64,000 bases of DNA from assembly GCA_040218415.1 (NCBI GenBank), contig JAVJRN010000054.1, positions 1 to 64,000 on the forward strand. Direction: 5' to 3'. A program made the translations under genes and the position numbers. Source of the DNA: JAVJRN01 sp040218415. Its GTDB lineage: Bacteria > Bacteroidota > Bacteroidia > Cytophagales > Cyclobacteriaceae. Below are positions 1 to 8,066 of the stretch, in pieces. The notes under the pieces were generated by a model, which saw only the letters and a program-made list of their open reading frames with translations, did no database searches and was not told where the DNA came from. Position 1 is the first letter of the stretch. Every line of letters begins with the position of its first letter.

Positions 1-793
1 AGAGCGTGATCTCAAAATAGTACAACTCAATTTATTTGCTCTCAAGGAGGGGGGTGTTTTTAGAAACTCAGGAAAATCACCTTAATTTTAAAGCTAGAGC
101 CCCTTTTTGTCAAAATTTGGGTTATGTCGGATGTCAGTAATTATAAATTAAAATATATTGAATCATCTCGAAAATGCGTATTATACAAAAATGTTCTTTT
201 ACCATTAAAATTTATCCATTGAATGGAGTATAGGATTCAAATGTATCTTTCTTCGGTATCAAATAGTACCATTTCAACATAGAGTTTATGGTGTTTCATT
301 AGCATGTTTTCGATCTAATAAAAGTTCGGCATTGTTCTAAATTTCATTGAACCACTTCATTCGCCCTTTTATTAATGAATTTCCAATAGTTCATTCGAAC
401 TCACCAATAGCTTCCATTTCTCGCTTCAAATAGTAGTTACTTACCTTTGACTTTGACCCCTTGGATTGATCATTAACGTCAGTTCACCTATTTAACATTC
501 AATTCTACTACTCCGTAGATCGTGTTATACTATAAAAACCCACGCAATCGTATCATCACCCATCACCCATCACCCATCACCCATCACTCATCACTCTTCA
601 CTCATCACTCTTCACTCTTCACTCATCACCATTTACCCTTCTCCTTTTACCCTTCACCCAATACGTCATTCTTTCTTCTTAAATGGACAGATATCCTTGA
701 TTTACAGATGAAAATATGTCATGGTCCGATTCTTGAAAATTGATAGACCATTTAATTAGCTATTTATTTTAGTATTTTCTAATTTTGTTAGCA
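1..793. other. Gene-free region
   Basis: I see no convincing gene here. The only open frame of note, 522-743, is a read-through of a CATCACC/TTCACTC simple repeat and gives a low-complexity Ser/Thr/His peptide, so I do not call it. The rest is AT-rich sequence without long open frames on either strand. The promoter of the gene starting at 794 probably lies in the last 100 bases, but I could not identify a clear TAnnTTTG element. Confidence 0.6.
554..662. repeat. Imperfect heptamer tandem repeat (CATCACC / CATCACT / TTCACTC)
   Basis: Starting near 554 the sequence repeats CATCACC four to five times, then drifts into CATCACT and TTCACTC units before decaying into CCTTTTACCC-like sequence around 650. 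The unit length is seven bases, so the repeat runs through all three frames and is not coding. Slippage during replication is the likely origin. It may vary in copy number between strains. Confidence 0.8.
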
Positions 794-1165
794 ATGAGAT
801 TAGAGCCAGGAAATTATTTAGTAGAGATCAAAGGCGGTATTTATTTTGCCCAGCCGAAGCATCATTATTTACGAGTATGGATAGATAAAACTACGCGTAA
901 AAAAATGTTTCAGCTTGATCATGAAATACCTAGCAACGGAGAAGATTATGAACAGAAAATACTTGAAGATTATAAGCTTGTGAAAAAAATTACGCAGAAT
1001 ACCCCAATAGAATACAATAAAATAGAGGTTACTTTTTCTTGGGTAAACGAAGATGGTCATAGGATGGAAATGCGGGCTAGAAATGGTTATACTGCCAAGC
1101 GCATATTGCAGGAGTTTCCTCGACTTGCCAAGGCTTTGGATTGGGATAATAAAACACCGCAATAA
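794..1165 (+). CDS. Hypothetical protein, 123 aa
   Basis: I do not recognise the family. I chose the ATG at 794; a TTG three codons upstream (785) is also in frame but less likely. The product is charged and soluble, with no signal peptide or membrane segment. The N-terminal half alternates hydrophobic and charged residues as beta strands do, and the C-terminal 30 residues look like a basic amphipathic helix ending in a short polar tail. It stands alone, with about 260 bases to the next gene, so context gives no hint of function. Confidence 0.6.
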   Translation: MRLEPGNYLVEIKGGIYFAQPKHHYLRVWIDKTTRKKMFQLDHEIPSNGEDYEQKILEDYKLVKKITQNTPIEYNKIEVTFSWVNEDGHRMEMRARNGYTAKRILQEFPRLAKALDWDNKTPQ

Positions 1166-1428
1166 TGAGTGAGTTTTTCAACTTTTTCATTTCTATTTTT
1201 CTCAAATTTCCAGAATTTGGTTATCCGGTTCCCAAGCATTCGGTTAAAAATTAGAATAATTCACTCTTTATGAAAGTTTCCTCTTTTGATCAAGACACTT
1301 ATCCTAACGGTTTAAATTCTATGCTCCAAAACGATTTTGTTGACTTTCATTGAAGGAATAAAACTTTTCTGAACTAATCGGTGCAGGAGTATATATAACT
1401 TTGAGGCTAAGAAAGATTAAGTGACTAC

Positions 1429-1728
1429 ATGACGTTAAAAACACCACTTGGACGACTAAGAATCATTGCCATTCTTGAAGGAATTAGCTATTTGCTCTTT
1501 GCCATTACCATGCCTCTAAAATACTTTTATGGATACCGCGAGCCCAACTTATACGTAGGTATGTCTCATGGATGGCTTTTTATTGGATATATCCTATTGT
1601 CGATACAAAATATAATGATTTATAAGTGGAACTTTAAAACTTCCATCATCATTCTGGCCGCTTCGCTGATACCCTTCGCCACCTTCATCGTGGATCATCA
1701 AATTTTTAAAAAAGCGCAAAATGCTTAA
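1429..1728 (+). CDS. DUF3817-type small membrane protein
   Basis: The 99-residue protein has three hydrophobic segments (about residues 10-30, 45-62 and 70-88). It matches the pattern of the DUF3817 family: an N-terminal G-R-L-R-I-I-A-x-x-E-G segment, then P-L-K-Y, and a central S-H-G-W-L-F-I motif. These are inner-membrane proteins of unknown role, sometimes found beside transporters. Its last eight bases overlap the start of the next gene, so the two are probably co-transcribed and translationally coupled. The fit to the family is good, but the function is unknown. Confidence 0.75.
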   Translation: MTLKTPLGRLRIIAILEGISYLLFAITMPLKYFYGYREPNLYVGMSHGWLFIGYILLSIQNIMIYKWNFKTSIIILAASLIPFATFIVDHQIFKKAQNA

Positions 1729-2077
1729 ATCAATCTTTGGGCTTTTGGCAAAGTTCTGGATATTAATAACAATCGTTTTAGCGGTTTTAATTGCTATCAC
1801 AAGTTTAATTCCTTTACCTGAACTGCCTCCCGTTCCCGGCAAAGACAAAACTTTACATTTACTTGCTTATATATCTCTGGCTTTCCCCTGTGCCTTAGCC
1901 AGACCCAAGTTCTGGTGGTTCTTTCTACCTATACTTTTCATTCTCTTTGGTGGAATAATAGAATTGATCCAGCCCTATGTAAACAGATATCGAGAATTGT
2001 TGGATATGCTAGCTAATACTTGTGGAGTGATGATTGGGAGCTTATTAGGCTACCTTTTTCGCAAAACTCTTTTATAA
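1721..2077 (+). CDS. VanZ-like membrane protein
   Basis: The 118-residue protein has about four membrane segments and the VanZ-like signature. D-K-x-x-H near residue 43 is followed by an A-Y-I segment, then a G-G-I-I-E-L-I-Q motif near 78 and R-x-x-x-x-x-D-x-x-A-N-T-x-G in the C-terminal part. VanZ homologues are small inner-membrane proteins; the founding member affects teicoplanin resistance, but most are of unknown function. Its ATG lies inside the end of the DUF3817 gene. It ends two bases before the convergent sodium channel gene, with no terminator visible between. Confidence 0.8.
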   Translation: MLKSIFGLLAKFWILITIVLAVLIAITSLIPLPELPPVPGKDKTLHLLAYISLAFPCALARPKFWWFFLPILFILFGGIIELIQPYVNRYRELLDMLANTCGVMIGSLLGYLFRKTLL

Positions 2078-2078
2078 A

Positions 2079-2921
2079 TTATGCCTTTTGATTGTCAATA
2101 ATTTGCTTCATCATTTTTTTCAACTCATCTATATCTGATTGCATTTTATTAATCTTATTTTCTATATGCTCATTTTCGACGTGAACAAATTCCTTGATGT
2201 GCTTTTCTTCCTCGGCTATCTCCTTGTGGTGTAATTCATTCATCGTGTTTACGACTATGGCAATAAAAATATTGAGCGTAGTATAAGTGGCGATCAATAT
2301 GAAAACCACGAAATAGATACTTGCAAAAGGGGTCTCATTAATTATCGGCCGAGCAATGTTTGATGCCCAACTTTCCAATGTCATGGTTTGAAAAAGTGTG
2401 AAAAGGGTGTCGAGAAAAGTCCCAAAATATTCAGGATGAGTTTCGCTAAATAATGAATTGCCTATGATTGTGAAAATGTAAAAAATAATCAAAAGCAAAA
2501 CCATAATCCAACCAATACTCGGTATTGCATGAAGCAAAGATTCAATAATAATTTTAAGCTTAGGAATATTTTTGAGAAGTCGAAGTGTTCTCAAGATGCG
2601 CAATGCACGTAATACAGAAAAAGCTGCACCAATACTTGGCATCACGGATATAAGAATAATACTTGAATCGAAGATATTCCAAGTACTTCTAAAAAATGAC
2701 CAGCCATAAGCATACAGCTTTAGCGCCATTTCCAAAATAAATATGACTAGAATTATTAAGTCTAATTGATCTATGATAAAACCAAATGACTTAACTATTT
2801 CAGGTGATGTCTCTAAACCAATTAACAGTGAATTGGCAATAATCAATCCGATAATAGTATTTTGAAAAATTGATGATTCAATAAGCAATCTCAGCTTAGC
2901 GCGATCGGTCAGAAGGGTCAT
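2079..2921 (-). CDS. Bacterial voltage-gated sodium channel (NaChBac-type)
   Basis: The 280-residue protein has the single-repeat six-helix plan of bacterial Nav channels, whose usual length is about 270-290. The S4 voltage sensor carries arginines at every third position between about residues 105 and 114 (R-A-L-R-I-L-R-T-L-R). The pore loop contains T-L-E-S-W-A-S at 181-187, the NaChBac-type selectivity filter with the Glu that makes it sodium selective. After S6 there is a charged neck and a C-terminal heptad segment (about 245-277) suited to the four-helix bundle that holds the tetramer together. It should form a homotetramer in the inner membrane. No operon partner is seen. Confidence 0.93.
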   Translation of the reverse strand: MTLLTDRAKLRLLIESSIFQNTIIGLIIANSLLIGLETSPEIVKSFGFIIDQLDLIILVIFILEMALKLYAYGWSFFRSTWNIFDSSIILISVMPSIGAAFSVLRALRILRTLRLLKNIPKLKIIIESLLHAIPSIGWIMVLLLIIFYIFTIIGNSLFSETHPEYFGTFLDTLFTLFQTMTLESWASNIARPIINETPFASIYFVVFILIATYTTLNIFIAIVVNTMNELHHKEIAEEEKHIKEFVHVENEHIENKINKMQSDIDELKKMMKQIIDNQKA

Positions 2922-3295
2922 TAGATTAGCTTAAAAAATAATATTTATCCATGAATAAGCATAACAATCAAAAGGTGTGAAAGTTGAATTAATTAACAAA
3001 ATTATATATAAGTAATTGATTGACAATAAGATAACTCTAGTTGACTTGAAAGTTAAATACAAATAGCCGCATTGTCATAAATTGGCTTTAAATAATTCTA
3101 AACCAACCTCAGCTAGAGATCATGTTTCACCCTATTTCTAAAAAAAATTAACCCAGTTTATGACTAAAATAATGGCTGAACCATATAATAATTTATGGAA
3201 AGCAAAATGCGAATTTAAATTCGAATAATTTACACCGCTTAGAGCATAGAAATATTTTCATAATTAGCTTATTATAACGTAAGAAATCTATCATT
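2922..3295. other. AT-rich intergenic region between divergent genes
   Basis: This 374-base stretch separates the sodium channel gene (minus strand) and the SH3-domain gene (plus strand), so it should hold both promoters. I could not find a clean TTTG/TAnnTTTG pair on either strand. I saw no open frame, RNA gene or repeat. Confidence 0.5.
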
Positions 3296-3700
3296 TTGAA
3301 AAAGTTAGCACTCCTATTCCTGCTATTCATCAGCTTCCAATCAATGGCTGATTATGTTTATTTGACAAAAACTGGCGTAAATCTTAGAAAAGGCCCTGAT
3401 AATAAAAAAAAGGTACTTCTTACAGTACCGAGTAACCAGAAAATTCATGTTATTGAAGAGGCCGATGAATGGTGGTGGAAAGTAGAGTATGAAGGAACGA
3501 CAGGCTACATAGCCAAAGAACTCATCAAGGTATCTTACCCTCTCTCCCTTATTGACTTTGGCAAAAAAAATCCAATGGCCTTCGCGGCTACAATACTCCT
3601 TTTTATTGCTCTTATTTATTATGCGAGTTCAACAAATAAGCCACAAGAGAAGAAGCACGTAACCAAAAGGACTACTCAGAAGAAAAAGCCGAAAAGCTGA
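3296..3700 (+). CDS. SH3-domain protein with signal peptide and membrane segment
   Basis: Translation most likely begins at the TTG at 3296, because only this start includes the whole signal peptide (K-K-L-A-L-L-F-L-L-F, cleavage after about residue 18). Residues 19-82 form a bacterial SH3 domain, with V-N-L-R-x-G-P and the W-W-K-V / G-Y-I-A-K pattern. A second hydrophobic segment at about 95-112 is followed by a Lys/Arg-rich tail. The SH3 domain would face the periplasm. Such proteins often bind peptidoglycan or serve as targeting modules, but no enzyme domain is present. It ends 31 bases from the convergent symporter gene. Confidence 0.8.
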   Translation: MKKLALLFLLFISFQSMADYVYLTKTGVNLRKGPDNKKKVLLTVPSNQKIHVIEEADEWWWKVEYEGTTGYIAKELIKVSYPLSLIDFGKKNPMAFAATILLFIALIYYASSTNKPQEKKHVTKRTTQKKKPKS

Positions 3701-3731
3701 ATGCGATTAAAAAATTCCCTTTTGATACTTA

Positions 3732-5288
3732 TCATATTATTCCAATTTGAGTGTTGAGGAACAAAAACAAGTAAACCAATAACACGCCAATAATGCCAAT
3801 AATTACACCCATTTTACTCATATCGGCAGTTTTTATTAAGCCAGTGCTGTAAGCCAGTGCATTTGGTGGAGTACTGATAGGTAATGCCATTCCCAAGGAA
3901 ATACATAAAGTAGTAGATAATATTAAAACTTTAGACCCACCATAAGCCTCCAACCCAGGCATGGTTGTACCGATAACAACAATTAAAGGTAAAAGCAGGT
4001 TAGCTGTAGCAGTATTGGACATGAAATTAGCCACTATTAATCCAATGACACTTGCCAAAAGGAAAATAAGATAAACCGCCATTTCATCAAATGGAATGGA
4101 TGCCACCACCACTTGAGCAAGGCCCGTTTTATCTAAAGCGAGCCCTAAAGCCAGGCCACCTGAAACCAACCAGAGCACATCCCAGCTTATCAATTTTAAA
4201 TCATCTCTATTGAGGACTTCTGTTGATAGAAATACTACAACAGGAATAAATGCAACGATATAGGCGTTTAAGCCATGAATAAAATCTGTCAACCATAGTA
4301 TTACCGTAATGGTAAAAGTACCATACACGATCATTGGATTTTTGATTTGATGTTTTTTCTTGATTACCGGCTCTATTTTCAAAACGATGTTTTGAGAAGA
4401 CGATTTGTACATTTTTAACAACAAAAACCAACTAATCAACAACATCGTAATGACGAATGGCACAGCCATAAGCATCCAAGAGCTAAAAGTAATATCATAT
4501 TCCTGCAAATACTTCATCGCTAGCGCATTAGGCGGAGTACCGATAGGTGTGCCCAACCCTCCAATATTTGCGGCAATAGGAATACAAAGTACAAAACCAA
4601 TTTTACCCTTATCCTGCGCATCCATGCTAGCAAGAACAGGTACCAAAATAGAAAGCATCATCGCAGTAGTTGCAGTATTAGACATAAACATGGAAAAAAT
4701 TGCAGTAATTATCATCAGTCCAAGCATTACCCAATGCGGTTTGGTGCCAAAAGGCTTAATGAAAGTTTTGGCCATTACCTGATCTAACTTATATTTCGTA
4801 GCTGCAATAGCCAAGAAAAACCCGCCAAGAAATAGAAATATTATTGGAGAAGCAAAAGTGCCCAAAACCTCTTTATAGTTGAGTAATTGTCCAAGCTCCT
4901 TACCTGATTCACTCGCCAATCTTAAGTTAAGACCACCGTTAGACACTAAAATTAATTCAAGAAAAATAATTAAAACGGAGGTAGCGAAGATGGGGATAGG
5001 CTCAACTATCCAAAAAATTGCGGCAATGGCAAAAATAAATACAACCCGATGTTGAACTACGGTGAAGTTGTCGAACAATAAGTAATCAGCCGGCAAAAAA
5101 ATGATCAATAGAGGTATTAATAAGCATCCTAAAACTTTAAGTACAGAAGAATATATCCTGATTTTCTCTTTTAAAAACTTGTATTCCTTTGTATGAAGCA
5201 ATATTCCTTTTGCCGTAGGCGAGGACATACTATTGAAAAGTTTTCTACCTTGATCTTTGAAAAAATTCTTATTGCCTGACTCGTTCAT
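3732..5288 (-). CDS. DASS-family (SLC13) sodium/anion symporter
   Basis: The 518-residue protein has about eleven to twelve membrane helices. It shows the duplicated signature of divalent anion:sodium symporters: two S-N-T-A-T motifs (one in each half) and two T/S-P-P-N-A-L-A motifs, which build the sodium and substrate sites in VcINDY. The N-terminal 45 residues are polar and charged, longer than in VcINDY. Members move succinate, citrate, malate or sulfate inward with sodium. The exact substrate cannot be read from the motifs. The gene stands alone. The ATG at 5288 gives the full conserved N-terminus. Confidence 0.9.
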   Translation of the reverse strand: MNESGNKNFFKDQGRKLFNSMSSPTAKGILLHTKEYKFLKEKIRIYSSVLKVLGCLLIPLLIIFLPADYLLFDNFTVVQHRVVFIFAIAAIFWIVEPIPIFATSVLIIFLELILVSNGGLNLRLASESGKELGQLLNYKEVLGTFASPIIFLFLGGFFLAIAATKYKLDQVMAKTFIKPFGTKPHWVMLGLMIITAIFSMFMSNTATTAMMLSILVPVLASMDAQDKGKIGFVLCIPIAANIGGLGTPIGTPPNALAMKYLQEYDITFSSWMLMAVPFVITMLLISWFLLLKMYKSSSQNIVLKIEPVIKKKHQIKNPMIVYGTFTITVILWLTDFIHGLNAYIVAFIPVVVFLSTEVLNRDDLKLISWDVLWLVSGGLALGLALDKTGLAQVVVASIPFDEMAVYLIFLLASVIGLIVANFMSNTATANLLLPLIVVIGTTMPGLEAYGGSKVLILSTTLCISLGMALPISTPPNALAYSTGLIKTADMSKMGVIIGIIGVLLVYLFLFLNTQIGII

Positions 5289-5455
5289 TTATGCGTATTT
5301 TGTAAATCCAGTGCGAAAGTAGAATAGCTCAAGCACTTACAGATAAATGTTAGCTCATATATATTGCTGATTCTTGTCAGAAAAAGAAAAATCCATAATT
5401 TCGATGTACCAATTCATAATTAACCTCCTTGGATCTTACCTTTAACTCGCTTTCT

Positions 5456-5767
5456 ATGCCAAATACGGACTATAAAGAACCTTACTTACCCGTCGATCAA
5501 GATTTCGAGGTGGTAATTTTAGATTTGATCGAAGCAAAGAGTCACGGAAAAATTCATTTTTTCAATTCTGAAAATCAAGTAGATGACTGCTCGGGTAGCC
5601 TGGTTGATTTGCGGAAAATTGGAATTGAAAGGTGGTTAATAGTTGATAATGCAGCGATAAGAATGGATAAAATTATTACCGTCCTTGGAAAACCAGGCCC
5701 ATCCTACGACTACTACAACAGCTTCGCAAATGCTTGTTTAGCATGCGAAGATTTAGGACAATTTTAG
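5456..5767 (+). CDS. Hypothetical protein, 103 aa
   Basis: I do not recognise the family. I prefer the ATG at 5456 to an in-frame TTG at 5429. The acidic, soluble protein has alternating hydrophobic stretches (V-V-I-L-D-L-I-E near residue 19, W-L-I-V-D-N-A near 60) that suggest a small alpha/beta or beta fold. There is no signal peptide. A pair of cysteines sits near the C-terminus (A-C-L-A-C). About 260 bases without a gene follow before the next start. A TAATTTCG stretch near 5396, close to the TAnnTTTG consensus, may be its promoter. Confidence 0.6.
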   Translation: MPNTDYKEPYLPVDQDFEVVILDLIEAKSHGKIHFFNSENQVDDCSGSLVDLRKIGIERWLIVDNAAIRMDKIITVLGKPGPSYDYYNSFANACLACEDLGQF

Positions 5768-6024
5768 CAATAATGTTATAGTGATGTATCTTTCATCACG
5801 ACTGACAATATAATAATATGGAGATCAGGTTTGCCTTGCAGGTATTGAAAAAAGAACAAGATTCATTCCTTATTTATGCACTTATTGTTTGAATCCGTGA
5901 TCTAATTTCAGGTTGTAGACAGAATAAGATTATTTCATTGGATAATTTCGTTTTCTTGAAATAAAGTTTCATTCTAGCCCATCATTGAAGGGTTCACCGT
6001 TTAATCAAATTATTTTAGCAACTT

Positions 6025-6405
6025 ATGCCAGATTTTAAGAAATATTATGTCGTTCCTGCACTACCTGAAGAGGTATTCGCGGGTCTTACTTTTAAACCCA
6101 CCATTGAGCTTTGGACTGGGTTTGCCGCGGAATTTAAGTTAGAAAAAGGTGCAGAGTTTTCAATGTGGGATGGAGATATTTCGGGGAAAGTACTGGACTT
6201 TGAGCATGCCAAAATGTTACAGGAACAATGGTACTTCGGTGAGCAACAAGAAAACTCTATCGTTACACTTAAATTTCATGAACATAAAAAAGGCACCTCA
6301 CTCGAAGTTCACCATACCAATATTCCAGCGGAGACTTATGACGATATTGTCGACGGTTGGTCAAGCGTTTTCATGAAAGAATTGATTGATTTTTACAAAG
6401 ATTAG
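6025..6405 (+). CDS. SRPBCC / AHSA1-like domain protein
   Basis: The 126-residue protein has the pattern of the activator-of-Hsp90-ATPase (AHSA1) branch of the SRPBCC helix-grip fold. There is an A-L-P-E-E-V-F segment near residue 12, an F-S-M-W-D-G-D-I-S-G strand pair near 45, the Q-E-Q-W strand, and a C-terminal helix beginning at the G-W motif near 112. These domains bind hydrophobic ligands in a cavity; in bacteria the physiological ligand is usually unknown. It is convergent with the sugar phosphorylase gene, with one base between the stop codons. Confidence 0.8.
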   Translation: MPDFKKYYVVPALPEEVFAGLTFKPTIELWTGFAAEFKLEKGAEFSMWDGDISGKVLDFEHAKMLQEQWYFGEQQENSIVTLKFHEHKKGTSLEVHHTNIPAETYDDIVDGWSSVFMKELIDFYKD

Positions 6406-6406
6406 C

Positions 6407-8065
6407 TCATTTTTCAAGCCAAACCATGCCATATGCATTCAGTGATCCCTCAAAAATCGTGTTGGAAATCAAATCATGGTGACCAGTGTAATTTTGAAAA
6501 TTCATCGTTTGAGATGTCAAATTGAATAGGCAAACCACTTTATTGTCCTCTTTTCCCCGCTCAATAACAAAAGCACCATCGTTAATTTCGGGAAAAGAAA
6601 ACGAATGGTATGGGTTAAATGCTGCATGTTTTTTCCTTATAGCTATCAATCCTATCAGCTGATGATAGATTTGATTTCTCACTGACCCTTCCTTTTTCAG
6701 TTCAAGCTCAATTTCTTCCATGCGGAGCTTTTGCCTATTGATGCGCCTATTAATACCAGATTCAATCATCCCATCAATGTCATTTAAAGAGCCAAACAAT
6801 GAATGAAAGTAAATTGATGGCAACCCAGGCATGGCTAACATTATTCCATGAGCCAATATCATACGTTTTATCGCGCTATTTTCATCCTTTTCTTCTCCAT
6901 GCATCAGACTTAGATAGTTGGTATTGAGTTCGTATGGCGACTCTGACCCATCACTATTGGTTTTAAAAGACACTCTACCTCCATTAGCCACGACTGCATG
7001 GGTCAAAATGCCAATTTCATCGACCGAAAGAATACCATCTACAGGCCTTACACCTACTCCATCGTGACTTGCCAAGAAATTAAAAAAACATACTTTTTCG
7101 CTAGGAAGCGACAATGATTTGGCCCAGGCTATCAGCTTTTGTGTTTTCCCTGACAAAATGCTGTAAGCAAGTAAAGGAGGCAAAGTGAAGTTATACACGA
7201 GATGAGCCTCATTGTGTCCATTGCCGAAATACGAAATATTCTCTTTATGCGGCACGTTCGTCTCCGTGATGAGTAATGTGGCAGGTGCCAACTCTTCGAT
7301 CGCTAAGCGCATTAATTGAATTAAATGATGTGTCTGTGGAAGGTGAATACAATTCGTGCCCAATTCTTTCCACATAAAACCAATAGCATCCAGCCTTATG
7401 GCACGGGCTCCTTTTTGTATATAAAATAATAGCAAATCAAGAATATGGATCAATACCTTCGGGTTAGCATAGTTGATATCAACTTGATCCTTGCTAAAGG
7501 TTGTCCATAAATGACGAAGCTCACCATTCGTGTCTATAAACTCATGAATTAAGGGCAAAGTTCTAGGTCGTGTGACTTGACTGTAGTCCTTCGCTTGATC
7601 TGCCTCGGTAAAATAATCCTTGAATAGCGGGTCATTCTCTAAAAATCTTTTTAGCCAATCAGACTCCTGTGAAATATGATTAATCACGGCATCAAACATG
7701 AGTTCAAAATCCGATGAAAATGACTCAATATCATCCCATGAACCAAGCTTAGGATTGACTTCATAATAATCCACCACAGAAAATCCATCATCAGAAGAAT
7801 AAGGATAAAAGGGTAAAAGATGCACAAGGCTAATATGCTCTCCAGCCCATTTTTTCAAAAATGACTGTAAAAAAGATAATTTGGATTCTTCGCCATTTTT
7901 AATCTGATCCCCATAGCTGATCACTAGAACATCACCCTGAGTAAGCTCCTTGTTTTTTGTTTTAATCTTGGATCGATACTTTTCCTGAACCTTTTCGATT
8001 TCAAGAAGAATTGTATCTGCCGCTGATTCTCCGTACACTGCTTGTATCAATTGTCTCTTATCCAT
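6407..8065 (-). CDS. GH13_18 sugar phosphorylase (sucrose / glucosylglycerate phosphorylase type)
   Basis: Phosphorolyses a glucoside to alpha-glucose 1-phosphate. Of 552 residues, the catalytic barrel shows the GH13 triad: nucleophile Asp226 (R-L-D-A-I-G-F), acid/base Glu268 (I-T-E-T-N) and Asp335 (S-H-D-G-V-G-V-R-P). The stretches W-K-E-L-G-T-N-C-I-H-L-P-Q-T-H and E-T-N-V-P-H-x-E-N-I-S-Y-F-G resemble the glucosylglycerate phosphorylase side of subfamily 18 more than true sucrose phosphorylases. There is no signal peptide, so it is cytoplasmic. I start at the ATG at 8065, one base after the stop of the upstream symporter gene; the longer frame from 8113 would overlap that gene and add an atypical tail. 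The symporter probably feeds it substrate. Confidence 0.85.
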   Translation of the reverse strand: MDKRQLIQAVYGESAADTILLEIEKVQEKYRSKIKTKNKELTQGDVLVISYGDQIKNGEESKLSFLQSFLKKWAGEHISLVHLLPFYPYSSDDGFSVVDYYEVNPKLGSWDDIESFSSDFELMFDAVINHISQESDWLKRFLENDPLFKDYFTEADQAKDYSQVTRPRTLPLIHEFIDTNGELRHLWTTFSKDQVDINYANPKVLIHILDLLLFYIQKGARAIRLDAIGFMWKELGTNCIHLPQTHHLIQLMRLAIEELAPATLLITETNVPHKENISYFGNGHNEAHLVYNFTLPPLLAYSILSGKTQKLIAWAKSLSLPSEKVCFFNFLASHDGVGVRPVDGILSVDEIGILTHAVVANGGRVSFKTNSDGSESPYELNTNYLSLMHGEEKDENSAIKRMILAHGIMLAMPGLPSIYFHSLFGSLNDIDGMIESGINRRINRQKLRMEEIELELKKEGSVRNQIYHQLIGLIAIRKKHAAFNPYHSFSFPEINDGAFVIERGKEDNKVVCLFNLTSQTMNFQNYTGHHDLISNTIFEGSLNAYGMVWLEK

Positions 8066-8066
8066 A

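Noticed and set aside
522..743. 73-codon frame across the heptamer repeat
   Set aside because: It is a low-complexity read-through of CATCACC units, with no protein-like composition after the repeat.
869..1162. Minus-strand frame opposite the first gene
   Set aside because: It is an antisense shadow of the gene at 794, with no support of its own.
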